Of a stretch of 34,105 bases of DNA, positions 1 to 7,952 are shown one piece after another (position 1 is the first letter of the stretch; every line of letters starts with the position of its first letter). The position numbers and the translations under genes were made by a program. A model generated the notes under the pieces. That model was given only the letters and a program-made list of their open reading frames with translations, searched no databases and was not told the origin of the DNA. Source of the DNA: CAWUKT01 sp963923035 (lineage in GTDB: Bacteria; Bacteroidota; Bacteroidia; J057; JADKCL01). The stretch lies in assembly GCA_963923035.1 (NCBI GenBank), contig CAWUKT010000076.1:1-34105 (forward strand). The letters are read 5' to 3'.

Positions 1-21
1 ACTCCGACTCTTGGCTGGGAA

Positions 22-390
22 TCAATTTGAATGGGCGTTTTTACACGGCCTCTCATAGGTAGAGCTCCCGATGGTCATTTGGTTGTTGTCAAATACCCGC
101 AGAGCCCGACTATCCGATCCCCGGTCGGTGATCACCGTACATTTGTCATCGCCAAAACTGTAGGTGTGGACTCCTCTTTCGGTGTCCTCCCCGTAGACTT
201 CCACCTCGGTATAGACCCGGGCCCCATCCTGAATTTCCCAGGTCGCGACCTCGTCGAGGGTCCACGAATCCCCCTTGAGCAGGGCCGGAGTCTCGACATC
301 ATCGGCGTCAGGATAAGGGAAGCGCTCGATGTCGCAGCCAGCAAGAATCCATGCCAAGAGCAAGGCAGGGATGATGATGTATCTGTTCAT
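22..390 (-). CDS. Small lipocalin-like lipoprotein, 3' end probably frameshifted
   Basis: The 122-residue product starts with a type II signal peptide ending in a lipobox (L-A-G-C), so it should be a lipoprotein. It is a paralogue of the next gene upstream (434-865): both have the pattern PDAD-[DE]-[VI]-ET, LLKG/MLKG, W-x-L-x-[ED]-[VI]-A-[TS]-WE-[IM]-QDG, and FDNNQ followed by Y-E. The shared W/Y/G pattern suggests a small lipocalin-like barrel; no function is assigned. After Tyr-Glu the frame gives only RPCKNAHSN and a stop. The frame reached by skipping one base stays open to the window edge and aligns better with the paralogue (Y-E-x-x-V-x-T, then an [LI]-[ED] pair). I therefore suspect a one-base insertion near position 53 and that the true gene continues beyond the window. 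A genuine short protein is possible. Confidence 0.6.
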   Translation of the reverse strand: MNRYIIIPALLLAWILAGCDIERFPYPDADDVETPALLKGDSWTLDEVATWEIQDGARVYTEVEVYGEDTERGVHTYSFGDDKCTVITDRGSDSRALRVFDNNQMTIGSSTYERPCKNAHSN

Positions 391-433
391 GGTTAAAGTT
401 TACGCTAAATGACCGGGAGATTCAGTGGTCTTT

Positions 434-865
434 TCAGTCTCGAGAGAACCGCATGACCTCGCCCTCTTCGGTATCGTCTTCCTGCTCACCGACCAACAGT
501 TCCAGCCGGGTCTCGGTCAGGACCTGGATTTCGTAGATTTCATCTCCGATGACCTTCTGGTTGTTGTCGAACATGGTCAACGGCTCGGAGGCTTCGTCCT
601 GAACATCTACCATGACGCAGTAGTCGTCGTAGAAGCTGAAGGTGCAAATCCCATTGTCTGTGCCTTCCCCAAACAGGTCATACGTTGTATAGGTCTGGTT
701 GCCGTCCTGCATTTCCCAGGAAGCAATGTCGTTCAGGTCCCAAGCCTCGCCTTTGAGCATCTCCAGCGTCTCGATCTCGTCGGCATCGGGCCACTCGAAT
801 GACTTTTCACAAGCAGAGAAACTAAGGCCGAGGAGCAGGGCAGCAATGAGGATGGTATGTTTCAT
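434..865 (-). CDS. Small lipocalin-like lipoprotein
   Basis: This 143-residue protein has a short hydrophobic signal ending in F-S-A-C, a plausible lipobox, so it is probably anchored in a membrane facing the periplasm or cell surface. The mature part is acidic. It contains the same blocks as its neighbour at 22-390 (PDAD-E-I-ET, MLKGEAW, ASWEMQDG, MFDNNQ) and ends with a strand-like segment (YEIQVLTETRLELL) followed by an acidic tail and RFSRD. The pattern resembles small lipocalin-like proteins common in Bacteroidota, but this is by eye and the ligand is unknown. The two paralogues are separated by 43 nt on the same strand, so they look like a tandem duplication in one unit. They lie downstream of the RND pump, with a large hairpin (942-976) between, so co-transcription with the pump is doubtful. 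Confidence 0.75.
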   Translation of the reverse strand: MKHTILIAALLLGLSFSACEKSFEWPDADEIETLEMLKGEAWDLNDIASWEMQDGNQTYTTYDLFGEGTDNGICTFSFYDDYCVMVDVQDEASEPLTMFDNNQKVIGDEIYEIQVLTETRLELLVGEQEDDTEEGEVMRFSRD

Positions 866-941
866 ATCAATAAGTTACGGATCGGCGCCAGCATTTCCAA
901 TGCCATTTTCCATCCCCTCTTTCCCCTCCCCCAGAAAGCTC

Positions 942-976
942 AGGGGGCCGGCAACCGAGCGGTTACCGGACCCCCT
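942..976 (-). terminator. Strong hairpin downstream of the RND pump gene
   Basis: A 35-nt inverted repeat (AGGGGGCCGGCAACCG with its partner, one bulge and one mismatch, about 15 pairs) lies 25 nt past the pump stop codon. The U-tract on the minus strand is weak, so it may be an inefficient terminator or an mRNA-stabilising structure separating pump and lipoprotein genes. Confidence 0.5.
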
Positions 977-1001
977 GATGAAATCAACCAACTAAAAAAA
1001 T

Positions 1002-4000
1002 CTATTTGCTGAGCTGGTCTCCGATGCCCCCGGCGATACGTCTCAGTCCTTCTGTGATGCGGACACCCAAGGTGTTGAAGACGTAGTACAAGACAGGAAC
1101 AACGATCAGCGTAACAATCGTTGCAAATCCCAGACCGTAGATCACAGTCAAGCTCAAGGATCCCCAGAAAACAGCGGTATCACCACCAAAGAAGATTTCC
1201 GGGTTGAGCTCGGTGAAGAGGCTCTGGAAGTTGATGTTCAGTCCAACAGCCAGGGGAACCAGTCCCAAGACTGTGGAGGAGGCGGTCAGCAAGACCGGTG
1301 TAAAACGGGTTGCTCCACCTTCAACAATGGCGTCTTTGAGTTCCATGCCACGGTTGCGCATGATCTTAAAGAAGTCCAGCAGGATGATACCATTGTTTAC
1401 TACAATACCGGCGAGAGATACAACTCCGACCCCGGTCATGACGATCGACATCTCGACTCCCGACAGGCCAAATCCAAGGAAGACTCCCGAGACTGAGAAG
1501 ATGATCTGTGTAAAGATAATAAATACCTGGGAAATGGAGTTGAATTGGGCAACGAGAATCAGGAAAATAAGCATCATCGCGATGCCCATAGCGCTGCCCA
1601 GGAAGGCCGAAGTCTCTTCCTGCTCCAAAATTTCTCCCGTCATTTCCACTGTCACCCCTTCCATCATGCGCGGATTGGCCTCTTTCCACTCTTCCATGTA
1701 GTCAATCGTCTCGTAGACGACTTCGTTGGCATTATAGTCCGACAAAATATTGGAGTAGAGCGTAATGGACTTCTTGAGGTCCAGGCGGTTGATCCCGCCC
1801 AGGGCTTCGGAGCGGTCCACCGAGGCGACCGAACGGATCGGCACGTTGTGGAACATGCCGGTCGCCATGTCCCGGTACGCGATGGACATGTCCTGTATCC
1901 GGTCAATGTCATCCCGGTACCGCGGCGCGAGCCGCACTATCACCGGATATTCATCCTCAAATTCGCGGTACTGCGTCACCTCCGAACCGAAGACCGCCGT
2001 ACGGATCGCGATCCCCAATTGGGCAGTGTTCATGCCCAGGTCACTGGCCTTGGTATAGTCAATATTGAAATTGAGCTGGGGCTTGCCGCTCTCGAGGTCC
2101 GACTTCAGTTCCTCGATTCCTTCGATGGTACCGTTGTCGATCAGGCCTCGCATATGGGCGTAGAGCGCATCTGCCGTCCGTTGGACCTTGGCAAAGTCTT
2201 CGCCCTTGACCTCGATGTTGATCGGTTTGGCAGTGGGTGGTCCACTCGGCTCCTTCTCTACGGTAATGACCGCGTTGGAAGGTATCCGGGGATTGACCCG
2301 CTTTTGCTCCTGCATCGTGGTCCGGATCGAGGACAGGATTTCGGCGGTCGAAATGCCTTCCCGTTCTTTGAACGGAACAAACTCGACCTGGATCCGGCTC
2401 TTATTCGAATACACGGCCGTCTGGTTGAAGTCCGAGGGCGAGTTCGCCCCTTTGGCCACGTTGGTAATGGTCGACTTCACGATCTTTTCTTTGCCCTTCA
2501 GTTTCTCATTCACCAACCGCTCAATCTCCATCGTGACCTCGTTCGTCTGCTCAATGTCCGTTCCCACCTCCAACTGGGTATAGATATAGAGGTAGTTCGG
2601 GTCGGCTTCCGGGAAGAAGACCACCTTGGGATTGCTGGCGGTAAAGACGCCAATGGACAGGAACAGCGAAAATACCGTTCCGACCAGGACAAAGGTCGCC
2701 GGCCAGGGACGGATCGCCCACCGGAGGATCCGGCGGTAAACGCTCATCAGACCCGGCAAGACCCGGTTCTGGAAGCCGTTGATCAGCGGCAAGACGAGGA
2801 AGCGGTAGAACAACATCAGGATCAGGACTACCAGGAAGGTATTTCCGGAGGAGGTGGAACCGCCCATATAACTGAGTCCCATGAAGAGGGCCACGGTGCC
2901 GGCCATGATGAAGAAGCCTTTCAGGCTCGTTCCTTTGTTGTCGCTCTTGGGCTTCATGAAGGTCGCGGCGAACATCGGGTTGATGACGTAGGCAACCAAC
3001 AACGAAGCGAACAGGATGATGATGATGGTGATCGGCAGGAAGAACATGAATTCCCCGACGATACCTTCCCAGAATGCCAGCGGCAAGAAGGGTGCCATCG
3101 TGGTGAGGGTACCGGCAAATACCGGCGCAATCACTTCGCCGGCCGCTTTCTTCGCGGCCTGCTTGATCGACATGCCCTCCTGGTTCAGCATCCGGTACGT
3201 ATTCTCCACCACCACAATCGCGTTGTCCACCACAATCCCCAAGGCGAAGATGAAGGTAAACAGCACCACCAGGTTCAGGGTAAAGCCAATCCACGGCAAG
3301 ACCACAAAGGTGATGACCGAGGCGAGCGGTACGGAAAGACCGACAAAGACGGAGTCCCGCAGGCCCATGAAGAACATGAGCACGATGGTCACCAGCAAGA
3401 AGCCGATGATGATCGTGTTCGTCAGCTCCGAGAGGAGGTTCTTGGTGAGGTAGGACTGGTCGGCAGAAACCGTCAGGTTGAAGTTGTCGCGGAGGTCAAC
3501 AGGAATATTGACTTCCTCGAACTGGTCGAGCAGGGCCGTGATCTTGTCCGAGGCGGAAATGAGGTTTTCCCCAGCCTTCTTGACGACGCCCAATGAAATG
3601 GTGGGCTTCCCGTCCAGACGGGAATACGACTCGGCATCTTCGAAATCGAGCTTCACCTCGGCGATGTCCTTCAGGAAGACCGAGGCGCCCCGGCCGTTCC
3701 GGACGACGATCTCGCCGATCTCTTCGACCGTTTTGAACTTGCCATCCACCTGGAGCGCGTAGTCCCGCTCGCCAATGGTGACCTGGCCACCTGAGATGAG
3801 CACGTCACGCTGCCCAATCGCCGACGTAATGTCGCCGAAGGCAATTCCGTTCGCCTCCATCTTCAGCAGGTCCAGGTTGACCTGGACTTCTTTTTCCTGC
3901 ACCCCCAACAAGTCCACCCGCCGAATCTCCGACAACTGCTCGATCTGGTCCTGCAATTCTTCGGCGTAGGTCTTGAGTTGGTTCGGTGACAAGTCGCCCG

Positions 4001-4463
4001 ATACGTTGACGTACATGATCGGGACTTCCGACAGGTTGATGTCCTGTACAATGGGGTCCTGGGGCAGGTCGGAAGGCAGGTCGGCTTTGCTTTTGTCCAC
4101 CGCCTCCTTCACTTCATCCTTGGCCTCGTCCAGGTCCACGTCGGTTTCGAACTCCACGATGATCACCGAAAAGTCCTGAATGGATTGGGATTTGATTTCC
4201 TTGACCCCTTTGATCGCTTTCAGTTCCTTCTCGATGAAGTACGTGACGTTCTTCTCGATGTTTTCGGGAGAGTTCCCCGGGTAGGGAGTCCCGACATATA
4301 TGGTGGGAATGGCGATTTCCGGAAACTGCTCCTTGGGAAGGGCCTGGAAAGAGAGGACCCCCAACAAGGTGACGATAAAGGTCAGTGTGAAGGTGGTGAT
4401 ACGGTTGTCCACCGCCCAACTGGACATGAAAAATTCCCGGATCTCGTCTATTTTCTTACTCAT
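1002..4463 (-). CDS. RND family efflux permease (AcrB/HAE1-like)
   Basis: The 1153-residue inner-membrane pump subunit should export compounds by proton antiport together with the adaptor and outer-membrane channel encoded just upstream. The length and layout fit the family: N-terminal membrane helix (about 22-41), first periplasmic porter region (about 42-340), a block of membrane helices (about 341-505), a second half beginning near 590 and ending in five helices. The transmembrane proton-relay segment reads G-I-V-V-D-N-A-I-V-V-V-E-N at about 409-421: the first Asp (D413) of the usual Asp-Asp pair is present and the second is Asn. The substrate cannot be told from sequence; the layout is closer to hydrophobe/amphiphile (HAE1) pumps than to metal (CusA) pumps. 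It starts 20 nt after the adaptor stop and is the last gene of the tetR-tolC-adaptor-pump operon. Confidence 0.93.
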   Translation of the reverse strand: MSKKIDEIREFFMSSWAVDNRITTFTLTFIVTLLGVLSFQALPKEQFPEIAIPTIYVGTPYPGNSPENIEKNVTYFIEKELKAIKGVKEIKSQSIQDFSVIIVEFETDVDLDEAKDEVKEAVDKSKADLPSDLPQDPIVQDINLSEVPIMYVNVSGDLSPNQLKTYAEELQDQIEQLSEIRRVDLLGVQEKEVQVNLDLLKMEANGIAFGDITSAIGQRDVLISGGQVTIGERDYALQVDGKFKTVEEIGEIVVRNGRGASVFLKDIAEVKLDFEDAESYSRLDGKPTISLGVVKKAGENLISASDKITALLDQFEEVNIPVDLRDNFNLTVSADQSYLTKNLLSELTNTIIIGFLLVTIVLMFFMGLRDSVFVGLSVPLASVITFVVLPWIGFTLNLVVLFTFIFALGIVVDNAIVVVENTYRMLNQEGMSIKQAAKKAAGEVIAPVFAGTLTTMAPFLPLAFWEGIVGEFMFFLPITIIIILFASLLVAYVINPMFAATFMKPKSDNKGTSLKGFFIMAGTVALFMGLSYMGGSTSSGNTFLVVLILMLFYRFLVLPLINGFQNRVLPGLMSVYRRILRWAIRPWPATFVLVGTVFSLFLSIGVFTASNPKVVFFPEADPNYLYIYTQLEVGTDIEQTNEVTMEIERLVNEKLKGKEKIVKSTITNVAKGANSPSDFNQTAVYSNKSRIQVEFVPFKEREGISTAEILSSIRTTMQEQKRVNPRIPSNAVITVEKEPSGPPTAKPINIEVKGEDFAKVQRTADALYAHMRGLIDNGTIEGIEELKSDLESGKPQLNFNIDYTKASDLGMNTAQLGIAIRTAVFGSEVTQYREFEDEYPVIVRLAPRYRDDIDRIQDMSIAYRDMATGMFHNVPIRSVASVDRSEALGGINRLDLKKSITLYSNILSDYNANEVVYETIDYMEEWKEANPRMMEGVTVEMTGEILEQEETSAFLGSAMGIAMMLIFLILVAQFNSISQVFIIFTQIIFSVSGVFLGFGLSGVEMSIVMTGVGVVSLAGIVVNNGIILLDFFKIMRNRGMELKDAIVEGGATRFTPVLLTASSTVLGLVPLAVGLNINFQSLFTELNPEIFFGGDTAVFWGSLSLTVIYGLGFATIVTLIVVPVLYYVFNTLGVRITEGLRRIAGGIGDQLSK

Positions 4464-4483
4464 GATAATCCTCCGGTTTGTGG

Positions 4484-5656
4484 CTATTCGTTGTCGAGGA
4501 AGAGCAATTCAGCGCCTTCGGCGAGGCCTTTGGCACCTTCAATGATCAATTGCATGCCAGCCTTGAGTCCGGAGGTCACCTCGACATTTCCCTGATAGGA
4601 ATTGCCGGTGACGATGTCAACCCGCTTGGCAAAGTACTGACCCGCTTCGTTCCGTTCTGCCACCATGACAAACTCGGAGGAAGCAGATTCCTGGATATAG
4701 CTGATCGGAATCACGACCACATTCTCGTTGCGGATGTCCTGGATGGAAACTTCGCCGACCATGTTGGCTTTGTACTCATCCGAGCGGTTGTCCAGGCGCA
4801 CTTCCACGGACACGGTCCGGTTGACCGGGTTGATGATCTTGGAGATGGTGGACACCTTTTCTTCGATCTTCTTGCCGATGGAGGGGAATTCGATGGTCAC
4901 CATATTGCCCTTCTTCACGTAGGGGATATAGGATTCGGAGAGGTCCGCCTTGAAGGACAGGTCGTTGAGGTTGATGATGTTGAAGGCACCGAAACCAGGA
5001 GAAACAGCTTCCCCGACTTTGGCAATCGCCCGGTCAACGGTCCCGGAGAGAGGGGCCTTGATCCGAGTCATGTCAACTTGTTCCTGAGTCGTGGCGATGC
5101 GACGTTCCAGGGATTCCTTCTGGGTTTGGGCCTGGAGCACCTGAATCTCGGAGCCGATGTTCTGTTCCCAGAGATTCTTTTGACGCCGGTAAACGGTATC
5201 CGCCAGCGTGAGCTGGGTTTCGAGTTCCAGCAAAGACTTCTGGAGAACGGAGTCGTCGAGCTTGGCCAGCACCTGGCCCTTCTTGACGCTCTGGCCTTCA
5301 CGGACGTAAACGGCCGTGACCACGCCGCCCATCTTGGGGCTGACCATGACATTTTTATTGGCTTCGATCTGGCCCTGAACCTTCACGAAATGCTCGAAAG
5401 TGCTTTCCTTGATGCTCGTCAGACGTACGGGTACGCGGGCATCCTTGACATTGGTGGAATCCATGGCCTTGATCTCTTCCTGAAGGGCTTTGATCTGGAC
5501 ATTGAGTTCCTTGCGCTGGGTTTTGAGTTCGGTCAGCTGGGCTTTTTTCTCGGCGAGTCCTCCTCCCCCTGTCTCAGGGGCACCTCCTCCGCAAGCAGTC
5601 AGGACCAAGGCCATAACTGCGATGAGGCTCAAGGAGAATAGTCTATTCCTTTGCAT
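4484..5656 (-). CDS. RND efflux periplasmic adaptor (membrane fusion protein), lipoprotein
   Basis: The 390-residue adaptor bridges the RND permease and the TolC-like channel across the periplasm. A signal peptide ends in the lipobox L-T-A-C, so the protein is probably lipid-anchored, followed by a Gly-rich linker. Residues of about 34-65 (EKKAQLTELKTQRKELN onward) look like a coiled coil, which is unusual this close to the N-terminus. A biotinyl/lipoyl-like half motif (about 105-140, G-x-V-x-x-V-x-V-x-E-G-Q-x-V-K-K-G-Q-x-L), a central alpha-hairpin (about 140-205), the second lipoyl half (K-A-P-L-S-G-T-V) and a beta-barrel/membrane-proximal region follow in the normal HlyD/AcrA order. It starts 6 nt after the tolC-like stop, so translation is likely coupled. 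Confidence 0.92.
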   Translation of the reverse strand: MQRNRLFSLSLIAVMALVLTACGGGAPETGGGGLAEKKAQLTELKTQRKELNVQIKALQEEIKAMDSTNVKDARVPVRLTSIKESTFEHFVKVQGQIEANKNVMVSPKMGGVVTAVYVREGQSVKKGQVLAKLDDSVLQKSLLELETQLTLADTVYRRQKNLWEQNIGSEIQVLQAQTQKESLERRIATTQEQVDMTRIKAPLSGTVDRAIAKVGEAVSPGFGAFNIINLNDLSFKADLSESYIPYVKKGNMVTIEFPSIGKKIEEKVSTISKIINPVNRTVSVEVRLDNRSDEYKANMVGEVSIQDIRNENVVVIPISYIQESASSEFVMVAERNEAGQYFAKRVDIVTGNSYQGNVEVTSGLKAGMQLIIEGAKGLAEGAELLFLDNE

Positions 5657-5662
5657 GGCGGA

Positions 5663-7117
5663 TTATTGGTTTTCGGTGTTTGTGTTGATTTCGGGAACAA
5701 AATCGCCCTTCACCCGGCGCAGTTCGACCCTGGCCAGGGTATAGTCATAGAGGGCGGCGAGGTAATTGATTTGTGATTCAAGCAATGTGCTTTCGGCATC
5801 GATGACTTCGAGGTTGGAGCCCACGCCCTCTTCGTATTTCCGGTTGGAAATGCGGGCCACTTCTTCGGCCAATTCCAGGTTGCGGCGGGCATTTTCCACG
5901 TCGGCGTAGGCATTGACCACGCCAACCGAGGCATTCCGGGTTTCCAGCAGGACCGACTGCTCGAACATGTACATGTTGTTGCGGATCTTGTCGATGTTGA
6001 CGGTGTTCTGCTGAATGCGGGACCGCTTTTGCAAACCATCAAACAAGGTCACATTGTACTGGAGCCCGACCAGGGAGGCACGGAACCAGTTGGGATCAAT
6101 GTCCAGGGAGAAAAAGCGGGGACGGGCAGTGGAATAATTGGCGGAGGCAAAACCCACCAGCGAGCCAAAGAAGCCCACCTGATTGCGCTTGATGTCCAGT
6201 TCCTGCAGGTTGATCTGCTGGCGGAACAGCTGCATTTCGACCCGGTTATTGGCGAAGTTGCCTTCCAGTTGGAGCTCTTCCAGCGGAATGATTTCCGCAT
6301 TGTCTTCGATCTTCTCCGACAGCGAAATGTCCTCATCGATGGGCATGCCCATCTGGAACTTCAGCAGGTCATAGCCCAACTCAACGAGGCGGTCCACCTT
6401 CTGCTTTTCCACCTGGAGGTTGTTGTACTGAATCCGCAAACGGTCCACATCGACCTTCTCCGCGAATCCCTGATCGAACAGGGCCTGGGTGGTCGACAGC
6501 ACGGTGTCGAGCCGGTTCAGGTTCAACGACAACAGGCGCGCGCGCTCTTCCGCCACAAGGGCGTTGTAATAGGACTTGGCCACGTTGACCGCGACTTCTT
6601 CCTCCGTGCGCAACTCGCTAATCCGGGTGAGGTTGACATACTCCTTCGCCGCCTTCAAGCCAATGAAGAAGGTCCCGTCGAACAGCAACTGGCTGATCTG
6701 GGCCTCGGCCGAAGCATTCTGGGTCAGCCCAAAATTGGCGGTCTGGAAATAGATGGAGTCGGGCAGGCCATCCGGAATGGGATCGGATCCGGGCGCGGAA
6801 GGGAACTGCCGCACATCAATGACCGATACCGGAAGCTCGAAATACTGGGTATAACTACCCCCCAATGTGACCTGAGGCAAACCTACCCCCCGAAGCTCGT
6901 TGACGCGCTTCTGGGCAATGTAGGTGTCAAATTGGGCATTTTCGATGTTGCGGTTGTTCTTGAGCGCATAGTCGATACACGCATCTAGTGAATACGATTT
7001 CGGTTCCTGCTCGCCCATCGAATTCTGAGCGCTCAAGGAGCTGAAGACCGTTGCCACAAACAACAGCAGGGCAAAAGCTACCCGGCCAGGCTGGCTGCTT
7101 GTGATTTGTTTATTCAT
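5663..7117 (-). CDS. TolC family outer-membrane efflux channel
   Basis: The 484-residue protein is the outer-membrane exit duct of the tripartite pump. It has an N-terminal signal peptide (hydrophobic core about 13-29, ending S-L-S-A-Q), then the long helical repeats typical of outer membrane efflux proteins, with the characteristic early segment S-L-D-A-C-I-D-Y-A-L-K-N-N-R and the later repeat-like segment around A-Y-A-D-V-E-N-A-R-R-N-L-E-L-A. Its start codon lies inside the end of the tetR gene (8-nt overlap), and its stop is 6 nt ahead of the adaptor start, so the operon is tightly packed and probably translationally coupled. Length fits the family (about 420-500). Confidence 0.92.
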   Translation of the reverse strand: MNKQITSSQPGRVAFALLLFVATVFSSLSAQNSMGEQEPKSYSLDACIDYALKNNRNIENAQFDTYIAQKRVNELRGVGLPQVTLGGSYTQYFELPVSVIDVRQFPSAPGSDPIPDGLPDSIYFQTANFGLTQNASAEAQISQLLFDGTFFIGLKAAKEYVNLTRISELRTEEEVAVNVAKSYYNALVAEERARLLSLNLNRLDTVLSTTQALFDQGFAEKVDVDRLRIQYNNLQVEKQKVDRLVELGYDLLKFQMGMPIDEDISLSEKIEDNAEIIPLEELQLEGNFANNRVEMQLFRQQINLQELDIKRNQVGFFGSLVGFASANYSTARPRFFSLDIDPNWFRASLVGLQYNVTLFDGLQKRSRIQQNTVNIDKIRNNMYMFEQSVLLETRNASVGVVNAYADVENARRNLELAEEVARISNRKYEEGVGSNLEVIDAESTLLESQINYLAALYDYTLARVELRRVKGDFVPEINTNTENQ

Positions 7118-7724
7118 CTTCGGGTTGATTTAAGTATTTGTAGATGAGTTTTTTGCCCCGCATGGTCACGACACCATGCAGGAAAATTTTAAATAGCTCC
7201 ATCTGGAGCTTCTGAATGTCATTCTCGTGGGGAGAAAAGACATCCGGGTTGAATATCATTTCGATTTCGGTAAGTCGAAGTAGGGCCACTGTCTCCACGT
7301 CCATGTCCTTCCGGTACAATCCGGTCCGAACCCCTTCTTCCAGGTTCTCCCGGATGGATTCCAGGATGAAATCGTGCTTATAGTGGTCAAATTGGTTCCA
7401 GGATTGAGGATAGTACTTGCGGACCTCATAGATCATGACCGGCGGAATATCGTTGAAGGTCTTCTCCATCGCCTGCAGGATCAGCAACATCTCCTCCACA
7501 GGATCATGGGCCTTTTCCAAGATCTCTTGGTGCATGCAGCGCTCCTCCTGAAAGAAGCCCTCCACTACGCCCTGTACGATTTCCGCTTTGTTTCTGAAGT
7601 ACTGATAAATGGTTTTTTTGGACATCCCGAGTTCCCGGGCGATATCGTCCATGGTCACGGCCCGGATACCCCTGCGTTGGAACAGGCCCCGGGACTCTGT
7701 CAGTATTCTCGTCTTAGCTTCCAT
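7110..7724 (-). CDS. TetR/AcrR family transcriptional regulator of the efflux operon
   Basis: The 204-residue regulator has the TetR N-terminal DNA-binding domain at about 1-50: I-L-T-E-S-R-x-L-F, then T-M-D-D-I-A-R-E-L-G-M-S-K-K-T-I-Y-Q-Y-F-x-N-K, the classic helix-turn-helix ending in the Y-x-Y-F-x-x-K signature. The C-terminal part is the variable ligand-binding/dimerisation domain. It is the first gene of the efflux operon and overlaps tolC by 8 nt, so it is produced together with the pump it probably represses. A promoter and an inverted repeat suited to autoregulation lie directly upstream (7744-7789). The ligand is unknown. Confidence 0.92.
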   Translation of the reverse strand: MEAKTRILTESRGLFQRRGIRAVTMDDIARELGMSKKTIYQYFRNKAEIVQGVVEGFFQEERCMHQEILEKAHDPVEEMLLILQAMEKTFNDIPPVMIYEVRKYYPQSWNQFDHYKHDFILESIRENLEEGVRTGLYRKDMDVETVALLRLTEIEMIFNPDVFSPHENDIQKLQMELFKIFLHGVVTMRGKKLIYKYLNQPEDE

Positions 7725-7743
7725 GATTTTCCATTCATCGCGG

Positions 7744-7774
7744 CGAAACTAAGGAAACATTACGGATGTGCAAA
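7744..7774 (-). promoter_or_regulatory. Bacteroidota-type promoter of the tetR-efflux operon
   Basis: On the minus strand, TTTG (7771-7774) is followed after exactly 19 nt by TAGTTTCG (7744-7751). This matches the Bacteroidota -33/-7 consensus TTTG-N19-TAnnTTTG with one mismatch. The tetR start codon follows 19 nt downstream, giving a very short 5' leader. Confidence 0.75.
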
Positions 7775-7789
7775 GTTTCCTAGGTTTCC
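7749..7789. promoter_or_regulatory. Candidate TetR operator (inverted and direct GTTTCC repeats)
   Basis: CTAAGGAAAC (7749-7758) and GTTTCCTAG (7775-7783) form an inverted repeat with a 16-nt spacer and a one-base indel. A further GTTTCC follows at 7784-7789. The arms touch the -7 box and flank the -33 box of the efflux promoter, where a repressor would block transcription. This is inference from position and symmetry. Confidence 0.45.
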
Positions 7790-7952
7790 ACCCTCTAACT
7801 TCTCCCCGCCCCAAGTGTTTGATTGGATGAGATATTTTCTGAAAAAAGACGTAACCTTTTTCGGCGATTACGTAGGGGGAGACACGGGAAAATCAAGATT
7901 GTTGATTACCGGGGCTTTCTTTTTTGAAGGAATGCTTAGTTTGGCCGCGTAT

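Noticed and set aside
1545..3596. 683-codon open frame antisense to the RND pump gene
   Set aside because: The product is rich in His, Arg, Asp and Gln without any hydrophobic core or domain, as expected for a shadow of a membrane protein gene; the opposite strand encodes a full RND permease.
4478..5641. 387-codon open frame antisense to the efflux adaptor gene
   Set aside because: Shadow of the adaptor gene in a GC-biased codon frame; no signal or domain.
7374..7952. Upstream extension of the murB frame into the tetR gene
   Set aside because: The extension overlaps the tetR gene on the other strand and precedes the normal MurB N-terminus; no homology or domain.
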